A DNA stretch of 64,000 nt from the NCBI RefSeq assembly GCF_006716485.1, contig NZ_VFPD01000001.1:210760-274759 (forward strand). The letters run 5' to 3'. The notes under the pieces are model-generated. The model did not search any database. It worked only from the letters and a program-made list of their open reading frames with translations, and was not told the DNA's origin. Made by a program: the position numbers and the translations under genes. Positions 51,841 through 60,318 of the stretch are shown piece by piece; within the stretch, counting starts at the first letter, position 1, and every line of letters begins with the position of its first letter. This stretch comes from Chryseobacterium aquifrigidense (GTDB taxonomy: Bacteria; Bacteroidota; Bacteroidia; Flavobacteriales; Weeksellaceae).

Positions 51841-53523
51841 ATGTTAAATAAATATTCAAAAACATTCACGCAAAACAGTGAACAACCCGCAGCCAAAGCC
51901 ATGTTGTATGGGATAGGATTTACAGAAGAAGATATGCATAAGGCCCAGGTCGGAATTGCCAGTATGGGCTATGACGGAAATACCTGTAACATGCATTTGA
52001 ATGATCTGGCTCAGGTGGTAAAAAAAGGAACATGGAATCATGGATTAGCCGGCCTGGTTTTTAATACCATCGGAGTAAGTGACGGAATGAGCAACGGAAC
52101 AGATGGAATGCGTTACTCTCTGGTAAGCCGTGATGTGATTGCAGACAGCATCGAAGCAATATGCGGAGCGCAATACTATGACGGATTGATTGCGCTGCCA
52201 GGCTGCGACAAAAATATGCCGGGAACGATCATCGCAATGGGAAGGCTGAACAGACCCTCAATCATGGTATACGGAGGAACGATAGCTCCGGGATGTTACA
52301 AAGGAGAACAGCTTAATATCGTTTCTGCTTTCGAAGCATTAGGGAAAAAGATTGCAGGAGAAATCACAGAAGAAGATTTTGATGGGGTTGTGAAAAACTC
52401 TTGTCCCGGCGCTGGCGCATGCGGTGGAATGTATACGGCCAATACAATGGCTTCCGCGATAGAAGCATTAGGAATGAGTCTTCCGTATTCCTCTTCCAAT
52501 CCGGCTTTAAGCAAGGAAAAACAGGAAGAATGCCTTGAAGCAGGAAAATATTTGAAAGTATTATTAGAAAAAGATATTAAACCTTCGGATATCATGACCC
52601 ATAAAGCTTTTGAAAATGCACTACGCATGATTGTTATCCTTGGAGGAAGTACCAATGCCGTTCTGCATTTTATTGCCATGGCAAAAAGTGTGGGAGTACC
52701 GCTTACTCAGGATGATTTCCAAAAGATGAGTGATAAAACTCCGGTACTGGCAGATTTAAAACCAAGCGGAAAATACCTGATGCAGGATCTGTATGAACAC
52801 GGAGGAATACCATCCGTAATGAAATACCTGTTACATCAGGGATTATTACATGGCGATTGTTTAACGGTAACCGGAAAAACACTGGCAGAGAATTTAGAAA
52901 ATGTTCCCGATCTGGATTTTACTACTCAAAAAATTATTAAACCATTATCAGAACCTGTAAAAGAGACCGGACATCTGAGAATATTATACGGAAATCTTGC
53001 TGAGAAGGGAAGTGTAGCCAAAATCACAGGAAAAGAAGGGGAACGTTTCGTAGGAAAAGCACGTGTATTTGATGGTGAAAAAAATCTGATCAGAGGAATC
53101 CAGGATGGAACTGTGCAGCATGGCGATGTCATTGTTATTCGTCATGAAGGTCCGAAAGGAGCCCCTGGAATGCCGGAAATGCTGAAACCTACAAGTGCTT
53201 TGATCGGGGCAGGACTGGGAAGCAGCGTGGCCCTTATTACAGACGGAAGATTTAGCGGCGGAACTCATGGTTTTGTAGTAGGACATATTACCCCTGAAGC
53301 TCACGAAGGAGGTCTGATAGCCTTTGTAAACAATGATGACCTGATTGAAATTGATGCCGTAAACAATACCATACAGCTCAAAGTTTCAGAAGAAGAAATT
53401 GAAAGAAGAAAAAAAGGATGGCAAAAACCAGCTCTTAAAGTGCAGAAAGGATTGCTTTATAAATATGCATTAACAGTATCATCAGCCGCAGAAGGTTGTG
53501 TAACGGACGAAATCACTCAATAA
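51841..53523 (+). CDS. ilvD: Dihydroxy-acid dehydratase
   Basis: Iron-sulfur dehydratase in Ile/Val synthesis, acting on dihydroxy-isovalerate and dihydroxy-methylvalerate. 560 residues. Cluster Cys are in [24 protein letters not shown] and [26 protein letters not shown] and [19 protein letters not shown] belong to the C-terminal domain, with [20 protein letters not shown] near the end. It is 4 bp upstream of ilvB. Confidence 0.96.
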   Translation: MLNKYSKTFTQNSEQPAAKAMLYGIGFTEEDMHKAQVGIASMGYDGNTCNMHLNDLAQVVKKGTWNHGLAGLVFNTIGVSDGMSNGTDGMRYSLVSRDVIADSIEAICGAQYYDGLIALPGCDKNMPGTIIAMGRLNRPSIMVYGGTIAPGCYKGEQLNIVSAFEALGKKIAGEITEEDFDGVVKNSCPGAGACGGMYTANTMASAIEALGMSLPYSSSNPALSKEKQEECLEAGKYLKVLLEKDIKPSDIMTHKAFENALRMIVILGGSTNAVLHFIAMAKSVGVPLTQDDFQKMSDKTPVLADLKPSGKYLMQDLYEHGGIPSVMKYLLHQGLLHGDCLTVTGKTLAENLENVPDLDFTTQKIIKPLSEPVKETGHLRILYGNLAEKGSVAKITGKEGERFVGKARVFDGEKNLIRGIQDGTVQHGDVIVIRHEGPKGAPGMPEMLKPTSALIGAGLGSSVALITDGRFSGGTHGFVVGHITPEAHEGGLIAFVNNDDLIEIDAVNNTIQLKVSEEEIERRKKGWQKPALKVQKGLLYKYALTVSSAAEGCVTDEITQ

Positions 53524-53527
53524 AAAT

Positions 53528-55249
53528 ATGGAAAACCCGAATTTATCAACAGAAATACAATTGAGCGGAAGCCGGATCATTCTTGAAGCCTTTCTTCAGG
53601 AAGGGGTGAAAACTGTTTTCGGATATCCGGGAGGCGCTATTATTCCTATTTATGATGCTCTTTACGACTATCAGGAAAATCTGAAACATATTCTTGTACG
53701 CCACGAGCAGGCAGCAGTACATGCAGCACAAGGTCTGGCAAGAGTCTCAGGAGAAGTAGGGGTTGTACTGGCTACAAGTGGGCCGGGAGCAACCAATCTT
53801 GTAACAGGTTTGGCAGACGCCTTATTGGATAATACTCCTTTGGTATGCATTACAGGGCAGGTTTTTGAACACCTTCTCGGAACCGATGCTTTTCAGGAGA
53901 TAGATGTAATGAATGTCACCAGCCCGGTTACCAAATGGAATTATCAGGTAACCGATGCCAGTGAGCTTCCGGAAGTATTGGCCAAAGCATTTTATATTGC
54001 AAAATCCGGTCGTCCCGGTCCTGTACTGATTGATGTGACCAAAAATGCCCAGTTGCAGTCTGTTGATTATAAAGGATATTCTCCATGCCATTCATTGAGA
54101 AGTTATAAACCTGATCCTGATCCATGTTTTGATAGCATAGAAAAAGCAGTACAATTGATTAACAATGCGGTAAAACCATTCATCATAGCAGGGCAGGGAA
54201 TAATGCTTGGGAAAGCAGAAAAAGAATTCTTGCAGTTTGCTGAAAAGTCAGGAATTCCGGTAGCATGGACTGTCTTAGGAATGGGTACTATTCCTACTAA
54301 CCACCCGCAAGCTGTAGGAATGGTAGGAATGCATGGAAATTATGGTCCCAATATACTAACCAACGAATGTGATGTTTTAATCGCTGTTGGGATGAGGTTC
54401 GATGACCGTGTGACCGGAAGGCTGGATCAATATGCAAAACAGGCAAAGATTATTCATCTGGATATTGATAACGCAGAGATCAATAAAAATGTAAAAGTTG
54501 ATGTTCCTGTTCTTGGAAACTGCAAGCATACGCTCCCTCTCCTTACAGAAAAAATTATAAAAAGAGAATATCATCACTGGCATGAAAGATTTAAAAAATG
54601 TCATGAAATTGAAAGCATCAGTCTGATCCATACCGAACTGTATCCTGAGGAAGGAGAGATCACAATGGGGGAAGTTATCCGCCAGTTAAATGAGATGACA
54701 GCAGGTGACGCAGTTATTGTAACAGATGTGGGACAGCATCAGATGGCGACATGCCGTTATTCGCAATTTAAACATTCCCGAACCAATGTTACAAGCGGAG
54801 GGCTGGGCACCATGGGATTCTGTCTTCCTGCTGCGATAGGAGCTTTTTATGCTGAAACAAACCGTCCTGTTATTGCCGTAATGGGAGACGGAGGAGCTCA
54901 GATGAATATTCAGGAACTGGGAACCATTATGCAGTATCATCCGGAGGTGAAGATTTTAATTCTGAATAACTGCTATCTGGGAATGGTAAGGCAATGGCAG
55001 GAATTGTTTCACGAAGAAAGGTATTCCTCAGTAGATATCCAAAGCCCTGATTTTGTTCAGGTGGCAAAGGGATACAATATATCTGGAAAAAGAGTATCTG
55101 AGAGAGAAGAGCTACAATGGGCACTCCGTGAAATGCTTGATCATAAAGGATCTTTCCTCCTTGAAGTGATGACAGGAAAAGAACATAATGTATTTCCGAT
55201 GATTCCCCAGGGAAAAAGTGTTTCGGAAATTGTATTAAATAATAAATAA
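53528..55249 (+). CDS. ilvB: Acetolactate synthase large subunit
   Basis: ThDP-dependent condensation of pyruvate with pyruvate or 2-oxobutyrate. 573 residues. VFGYPGGAIIPIYDALYDY contains the N-terminal core, and HEQAAVHAAQGLARVSG the catalytic Glu. The FAD-binding middle domain has GQGIMLGKAEKEFLQF. The ThDP motif is GDGGAQMNIQELGTIMQYHP ... ILNNCYLGMVRQWQ. The operon order ilvE-ilvD-ilvB-ilvN-ilvC-ilvA places it after ilvD with a 4-bp gap. Confidence 0.97.
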   Translation: MENPNLSTEIQLSGSRIILEAFLQEGVKTVFGYPGGAIIPIYDALYDYQENLKHILVRHEQAAVHAAQGLARVSGEVGVVLATSGPGATNLVTGLADALLDNTPLVCITGQVFEHLLGTDAFQEIDVMNVTSPVTKWNYQVTDASELPEVLAKAFYIAKSGRPGPVLIDVTKNAQLQSVDYKGYSPCHSLRSYKPDPDPCFDSIEKAVQLINNAVKPFIIAGQGIMLGKAEKEFLQFAEKSGIPVAWTVLGMGTIPTNHPQAVGMVGMHGNYGPNILTNECDVLIAVGMRFDDRVTGRLDQYAKQAKIIHLDIDNAEINKNVKVDVPVLGNCKHTLPLLTEKIIKREYHHWHERFKKCHEIESISLIHTELYPEEGEITMGEVIRQLNEMTAGDAVIVTDVGQHQMATCRYSQFKHSRTNVTSGGLGTMGFCLPAAIGAFYAETNRPVIAVMGDGGAQMNIQELGTIMQYHPEVKILILNNCYLGMVRQWQELFHEERYSSVDIQSPDFVQVAKGYNISGKRVSEREELQWALREMLDHKGSFLLEVMTGKEHNVFPMIPQGKSVSEIVLNNK

Positions 55250-55267
55250 AGTTTAAAAATAAAAAAG

Positions 55268-55549
55268 ATGAAAACAGATCATAAGGAATATACCATTACA
55301 GCGTATACAGAAGATTATTTAGGATTGATCAGCCGCATCAATGCTATTTTTTCAAGAAGAAGAATTTCTATGGTGACCTTTAATGTAGGTCCTTCAGAAA
55401 TGGAAAAAGTAAAAAAGTTTGTTATCGTGATCAGAGAATCTGAAGATTCTGTTCAGAAAATCAGCAAACAAATGGAAAAACAGGTAGATGTTCTGGAAGT
55501 ACATTACCACAGAAATCCGTACCTGACGGCAGTAGAATATGCCAGTTAA
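55268..55549 (+). CDS. ilvN: Acetolactate synthase small subunit (short, ACT-only)
   Basis: 93 residues, a single ACT domain: EYTITAYTEDYLGLISRINA, then FSRRRISMVTFNVGPSEMEK and VDVLEVHYH. The C-terminal extension found in about 160-190-residue IlvH/IlvN proteins is absent, as in the short E. coli IlvM/IlvN. The valine site should lie at the ACT dimer interface. It is 18 bp after ilvB and 47 bp before ilvC. Confidence 0.9.
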   Translation: MKTDHKEYTITAYTEDYLGLISRINAIFSRRRISMVTFNVGPSEMEKVKKFVIVIRESEDSVQKISKQMEKQVDVLEVHYHRNPYLTAVEYAS

Positions 55550-55596
55550 GAACAAGAATTAAACATTACAATCAATAATAAATAAAATCAAGAAAA

Positions 55597-56643
55597 ATGG
55601 CAAAATTGAATTTTGGAGGAGTAGAAGAAAATGTAGTAACAAGAGAAGAATTTCCGTTGGAAAAAGCTCAGGAAGCATTAAAAAATGAAGTTGTAGCTGT
55701 GATCGGCTATGGAGTACAGGGACCAGGGCAGGCTTTGAATCAGAAAGATAACGGAATTAATGTGATTGTAGGGCAGAGAAAAAACTCCAAATCATGGGAT
55801 AAAGCAGTTGCAGACGGATTTGTACCGGGAGAAACGTTATTTGAAATCGAAGAAGCATTAGAAAAAGGAACTATTATCTGTTATCTTTTGAGTGATGCCG
55901 CACAGATAGAATACTGGCCAAAAGTAAAACAGCATCTTACCCCAGGAAAAGCATTATACTTCTCTCATGGTTTCGGAATTACATTCAGCGAGCGTACAGG
56001 AATTGTTCCTCCGGCCGATGTAGATGTATTTCTGGTAGCCCCGAAAGGTTCAGGAACGTCATTGAGAAGAATGTTTTTGCAGAACAGAGGTTTGAATAGC
56101 AGTTTTGCCGTATATCAGGATGCTACAGGAAAAGCCAGAGAAAGAGTGACAGCATTAGGTATCGCGATCGGAAGCGGATATCTTTTTGAAACCGATTTTA
56201 AAAAAGAAGTATACAGTGATCTTGCCGGAGAACGTGGAACACTGATGGGAGCTGTACAAGGAATATTTGCCGCTCAGTATGATGTATTGAGAAAAAACGG
56301 ACACAGCCCTTCCGAAGCATTTAACGAAACCGTAGAAGAATTGACCCAGTCGTTAATGCCATTGGTAGCAGAAAACGGAATGGACTGGATGTATGCCAAT
56401 TGCAGTACAACCGCTCAGAGAGGAGCTTTGGACTGGTGGAAGCGTTTCAGGGATGCTACTTCGCCTTTGTTTGAAGAACTGTATGACAACGTAGCCAAAG
56501 GGAACGAAGCACAACGCTCGATTGACAGCAACAGCAAACCGGATTATCGTGAAAAATTGGAAGCCGAACTTACAGAATTAAGAGAAAGCGAAATGTGGAA
56601 AGCAGGTAAGACGGTACGAAGCCTGAGACCCGAAAACAATTAA
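55597..56643 (+). CDS. ilvC: Ketol-acid reductoisomerase
   Basis: NADPH-dependent isomeroreductase of acetolactate and acetohydroxybutyrate. 348 residues. Rossmann motif VVAVIGYGVQGPGQALNQKD (about residues 32-51), the cofactor loop GQRKNSKSWDKAV, SHGFGITFSERTG, VAPKGSGTSLRRMF and the metal-binding EVYSDLAGERGTLMGAVQGI and later ETVEELTQSLMP. The SLRRM and GERGTL details are a known Bacteroidota variant. 11 bp before ilvA. Confidence 0.96.
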   Translation: MAKLNFGGVEENVVTREEFPLEKAQEALKNEVVAVIGYGVQGPGQALNQKDNGINVIVGQRKNSKSWDKAVADGFVPGETLFEIEEALEKGTIICYLLSDAAQIEYWPKVKQHLTPGKALYFSHGFGITFSERTGIVPPADVDVFLVAPKGSGTSLRRMFLQNRGLNSSFAVYQDATGKARERVTALGIAIGSGYLFETDFKKEVYSDLAGERGTLMGAVQGIFAAQYDVLRKNGHSPSEAFNETVEELTQSLMPLVAENGMDWMYANCSTTAQRGALDWWKRFRDATSPLFEELYDNVAKGNEAQRSIDSNSKPDYREKLEAELTELRESEMWKAGKTVRSLRPENN

Positions 56644-56654
56644 TTACCTAACAG

Positions 56655-57917
56655 ATGATGAAAGAGGGAGTAAGTTCCTCCGTTTTAGAGCATGTCTATC
56701 AAGCGGAGGAACGATTAAAAGATGTAGTGGTAAAAACACCTTTGGCTGTTAATAATAATCTTTCAGCCATTTATGAGTCGAATATTTTTTTTAAAAGGGA
56801 AGACCTTCAAAGGGTAAGATCCTATAAAATAAGGGGAGCCTATAACAAGATGGCAACCATGTCTGAAGAAGAACTCTCAAAAGGTGTTGTGTGTGCCAGT
56901 GCCGGAAATCATGCACAGGGAGTCGCATTTGCATGCCAGACTATGAAGGTGAAAGGAACGATTTTCATGCCTTTGCCAACTCCCGGACAAAAACTTGAAC
57001 AGGTGAAAATGTTCGGAGGAGAATACATAGATGTAATTCTTTACGGAGATACCTTTGATGCAGCAAAAGATGCAGCGATGAGGTTTTGTGAAGACCATAA
57101 CAGCTCATTTATTCACCCTTTTGATGATCCGGCCATTATTGAAGGGCAGGCCACAACAGCACTGGAGATTCTGGAGCAGGCTGAAGGCGTTGTTGATTAT
57201 CTTTTTGTCCCGATTGGCGGCGGAGGATTGGCCGCAGGAATTTGTTCCGTATTTCAGCATCTTTCACCACAGACAAAAATCATTGGGGTGGAACCTTCGG
57301 CAGCGGCAAGCATGAAAAAGGCCCTTGAAAAGGGAAAACCTGTTCTTCTCGAAAAGATAAGCCGTTTCGTAGATGGTGCCGCCGTACAGCAAGTAGGAGA
57401 TCTCACTTTCGAATGCTGTAAAAGTATCCTGCACGATATGGCTACAGTAGATGAAGGACTTGTCTGTGAAACCATCCTGTCTTTGTATAATAAAGACGCT
57501 ATTGTTGTTGAACCAGCGGGAGCGCTTTCAGTAGCAGCATTGGAAAAATACAGAGACGGGATAAAAGGTAAAAATGTTGTATGTATCATCAGCGGAAGTA
57601 ATAATGATATTACCCGTATGGAAGAAATCAAGGAAAAAGCATTGCTTCATGCAGGATTAAAACATTATTTCCTGGTCAGATTTCCACAGCGCCCCGGAGC
57701 ATTGAAAACCTTTGTAATGGATGTACTGGGACCTGATGATGACATCACTTATTTTGAATATACCCAGAAAAATTCAAAAGAAAAAGGAATCGCAGTAGTA
57801 GGAATTGCTCTGAAACAAAACAAAGATTTTACTCCTTTAATTGATAAAATGAAACAATATGATTTCTTTGTCAACTATCTGAACAATGACCCTTCTCTGA
57901 TGAATCTGCTTATTTAA
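56655..57917 (+). CDS. ilvA: Threonine ammonia-lyase
   Basis: PLP enzyme converting threonine to 2-oxobutyrate, the first step toward isoleucine. 420 residues. FFKREDLQRVRSYKIRGAYN carries the PLP lysine in SYKIRGA; ASAGNHAQGVAFAC, PIGGGGLAAGICSVF (the glycine-rich phosphate loop) and CIISGSNNDITRMEE follow. The last about 85 residues form one ACT-like domain (HYFLVRFPQRPGALKTFVMD), shorter than the double ACT of E. coli IlvA. Feedback by Ile is expected from the family. Last gene of the ilv operon. Confidence 0.95.
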   Translation: MMKEGVSSSVLEHVYQAEERLKDVVVKTPLAVNNNLSAIYESNIFFKREDLQRVRSYKIRGAYNKMATMSEEELSKGVVCASAGNHAQGVAFACQTMKVKGTIFMPLPTPGQKLEQVKMFGGEYIDVILYGDTFDAAKDAAMRFCEDHNSSFIHPFDDPAIIEGQATTALEILEQAEGVVDYLFVPIGGGGLAAGICSVFQHLSPQTKIIGVEPSAAASMKKALEKGKPVLLEKISRFVDGAAVQQVGDLTFECCKSILHDMATVDEGLVCETILSLYNKDAIVVEPAGALSVAALEKYRDGIKGKNVVCIISGSNNDITRMEEIKEKALLHAGLKHYFLVRFPQRPGALKTFVMDVLGPDDDITYFEYTQKNSKEKGIAVVGIALKQNKDFTPLIDKMKQYDFFVNYLNNDPSLMNLLI

Positions 57918-57924
57918 AATTTTT

Positions 57925-58057
57925 AAACCATTAAGAATAATAAAGTTTTTAAGAATAGTGAAGGCAAATATCTTCGGATATTTAATAAGCAAAATACTTC
58001 ATTCAAATTCATTTGAATCTTAACTTTCCTTATAATCTAAATCCCTCTTAATGGTTT
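57925..58057. repeat. 133-bp hairpin-ended repeat, copy A
   Basis: The ends are an inverted pair (AAACCATTAAGA and TCTTAATGGTTT). Inner palindromes AAATATC/GATATTT and TTCAAATTCATTTGAA are present. Nearly identical to the copy at 58384-58515, in the same orientation. The whole stretch 57918-58528 has no gene. Confidence 0.85.
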
Positions 58058-58120
58058 AAAATCATATTCAATATTAAATTATTTCGTACACAAATCAGAT
58101 TCTAAAAACACAATGATGAA

Positions 58121-58147
58121 AAAAGCTTCACAATCTGTGAAGCTTTT
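58121..58147. terminator. Terminator after the ilv operon
   Basis: AAAAGCTTCACA, loop ATC, TGTGAAGCTTTT; the T run is interrupted by G. It is 204 bp after ilvA, so readthrough into copy A is expected. Confidence 0.7.
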
Positions 58148-58383
58148 GTGTTTTGGGTAATATCAAACGACATAAGAAACTGAAGCGTTAAGGAAATGAA
58201 TTCTGTGAACGTTAAAAAAACTCTACTGTCTGAGTGCGGGACAAAATATGATTCTAAACATAGATTGTTTCCGCACGAGTTTAGAGTTTTTAGAGAACAG
58301 ATTTCATTTTTAGCGGAAGTTTCTAAGTCTTGAATTTTTGGTTCTTTTGTTTCAAGACAAAAGAAGTATAATGAAAAAAAAGT

Positions 58384-58515
58384 AAACCATTAAGAGTGAT
58401 AAAGTTTTTAAGAATAGTGAAGGGAAATATCTTTCGATATTTATTAAGCAAGGCGCTTCATTCAAATGAATTTGAATCTTAACTTTCCTTACAATCTAAA
58501 TTCCTCTTAATGGTT
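58384..58515. repeat. 133-bp hairpin-ended repeat, copy B
   Basis: The same unit as at 57925-58057, with few differences. Its right end (TTAATGGTT) lies 14 bp from the 3' end of the M28 gene. Between copies, 58148-58383 holds no gene that I can support. Confidence 0.85.
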
Positions 58516-58528
58516 CAGTTTTTTTATT

Positions 58529-59998
58529 TTATCTTTCAAGCGAAAAATTAGAAATCACTTTCGGACGTTCTGTTTCATTAGCCACTTTCCAGGATGTTCT
58601 GTACATCCATTCCGTCATTTTATACAGCTTTTTATAATTGATATTTTCAGATTCATCCTGTGGGGTATGGTACTGATCATGCAGTACACTGGTGAAAAAT
58701 ATTGCAGGAATACCAATTTTAGCATACGGAAGATGATCACTTCTGAAATAGAAATACTCAGCGTGGCTTGGAGAGTCCCAATCTTTCAGATATTTGAATT
58801 TTGTACTTTCATTATTGGCATCTTCAGCCATTTTTACAAGCTCTTCAGAATTTTTATGCGGTGCATTTCCTCCTAATAAAGCGGCTTCATTATTATCATT
58901 TCTCCCGATCATATCACCATTCAGAACGGCTACAATTTTTTCTTTTGGGACAACAGGGTGGGCAGCATGCCATCTCGAACCCAGCAAACCTCTTTCTTCA
59001 GCACCGTGGAACACAAAAAGAATGCTTCTTTTTCCGGGCTGTTTTTTGTAAGCTCTTGCCATCGCCAGCATCGCAACACAGGTACTTGCATTATCATCAG
59101 CACCATTGTAGATGGTATCATTCTTTACAGGATGTCGGATTCCGTCATGATCCTGGTGTCCGCTTAGCAAAACATATTCATTTTTAAGAACAGGATCTGT
59201 ACCTTCTATTTTTCCGATGATATTCACTGAAGGATATTTGTAAGTTTCAGTGATCAGGTTCAGAGAAGCTTTGGGATTATTTTTTACCCAGCCTGCATTT
59301 TCTCTTTTGATCCATAAAACAGGAATATTATTCGTGATTTTTTCTCTTAATCCTTCTACGCCATAACTTCCTCTTGTCATTTGAGGTAGCACTTCTACCC
59401 AACTTTGCTCGGAGGTATCATCGGTGATGAAAATAATGGCTTTCGCTCCCAGTTCAGCAGCTTTATTGTAATATTTATTTCTTACGAATCCGGGATATCT
59501 TCTTACGAAAAGGGTCATATCCTTAGAAATATTTTTGTCAGATGCGTTTATGGCAAGAACTTTTCCTTTGATATTCAATTTCGCAAGATCTTCAGGCTCT
59601 GCATTTCCGGCATATACTATTTCAGCATCTACAGCAGCATTTACAGGTTCAGCAACCAGGAAATCTTTCCATAATTTCAAACTGTTATCTCCAATTTTCA
59701 GGCTGCTTTGAGGAATCACCTGATGTCTGTACATATCAAAAAATTGGAAAAATGTTCCGTTATCTCCGGCAGGTTTCATTCCGGCTTCTTTGGCTTTGTC
59801 GGCAAGCCACATGGAAACTTTCAGTTCATCCAGAGTTCCGGCTTCTCGTCCCCAGAACTGATCTGCAGCAAGCTGATACATATCGGTACGGAGATCTGCT
59901 TCTTTGATGGCAGAAACCAGAGGTTTTTTATAATTCTGAGCATTTCCAATAGTAAAAAGGAAAAGGCTTAACAGAGAAAAAATGTAATTTTTATTCAT
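58529..59998 (-). CDS. M28 family zinc metallopeptidase, secreted
   Basis: 489 residues with a signal peptide (MNKNYIFSLLSLFLFTIGNA, cut near QNYKK). The N-terminal part contains a PA-type insertion region (about 90-250). The catalytic M28 block starts at LLSGHQDHDGIRH (first His-Asp). NGADDNASTCVAMLAMARAY gives the bridging Asp, HGAEERGLLGSRWHAAHP the catalytic Glu pair, VLNGDMIGRNDN the next Asp, and YFYFRSDHLPYAKIGIPAIF the last His. Two zinc ions are expected. Likely an aminopeptidase or a peptide-cleaving protein in the periplasm. It is 8 bp downstream of the small gene at 60007. Confidence 0.9.
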   Translation of the reverse strand: MNKNYIFSLLSLFLFTIGNAQNYKKPLVSAIKEADLRTDMYQLAADQFWGREAGTLDELKVSMWLADKAKEAGMKPAGDNGTFFQFFDMYRHQVIPQSSLKIGDNSLKLWKDFLVAEPVNAAVDAEIVYAGNAEPEDLAKLNIKGKVLAINASDKNISKDMTLFVRRYPGFVRNKYYNKAAELGAKAIIFITDDTSEQSWVEVLPQMTRGSYGVEGLREKITNNIPVLWIKRENAGWVKNNPKASLNLITETYKYPSVNIIGKIEGTDPVLKNEYVLLSGHQDHDGIRHPVKNDTIYNGADDNASTCVAMLAMARAYKKQPGKRSILFVFHGAEERGLLGSRWHAAHPVVPKEKIVAVLNGDMIGRNDNNEAALLGGNAPHKNSEELVKMAEDANNESTKFKYLKDWDSPSHAEYFYFRSDHLPYAKIGIPAIFFTSVLHDQYHTPQDESENINYKKLYKMTEWMYRTSWKVANETERPKVISNFSLER

Positions 59999-60006
59999 AA
60001 CAGTGT

Positions 60007-60243
60007 TTAATTAAATTCAGCTAATTTTTCTGAAAACTGTTTTGAAAACTCTTTTCTGTCTTCTTCCAGTTTTTCCCTGGTGGAAGGTAGAATATAATTA
60101 AAAAGGATCTTGTCTTCGTTGTCTAAAAAGATAATTTCCTTTTCATTTCCATCGATCATCTGTGAGAAAATTTCCCACATCGGAGTGTCTTTTAATTTTA
60201 ATAATTCAAAAAACTGTTCTGCTTTTATTTCGATTTTCTGCAT
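60007..60243 (-). CDS. Small hypothetical protein, 78 residues
   Basis: A soluble, charged, helical protein starting MQKIEIKAEQFFELLKLKDT, with a central NEKEIIFLDNEDKILFNYIL strand pair and a Glu/Lys-rich tail. No family recognised. It precedes the M28 peptidase gene by 8 bp on the same strand, so they are probably one transcript from the -7 box at 60288. Confidence 0.6.
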   Translation of the reverse strand: MQKIEIKAEQFFELLKLKDTPMWEIFSQMIDGNEKEIIFLDNEDKILFNYILPSTREKLEEDRKEFSKQFSEKLAEFN

Positions 60244-60287
60244 GTTCTTTTTTATATATTATTGTTGAATATTTCTGAATTCTTATT

Positions 60288-60295
60288 CAAAAATA
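60288..60295 (-). promoter_or_regulatory. -7 promoter element, 78-residue gene and M28
   Basis: TATTTTTG on the minus strand matches TAnnTTTG, about 44 bp before the ATG at 60243. Confidence 0.45.
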
Positions 60296-60318
60296 AAGAT
60301 TTTGTATTTTCCGGACGA

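Noticed and set aside
52296..52679. A 127-codon minus-strand frame within ilvD
   Set aside because: It is antisense to the conserved cluster-binding part of ilvD and has no motif; a shadow.
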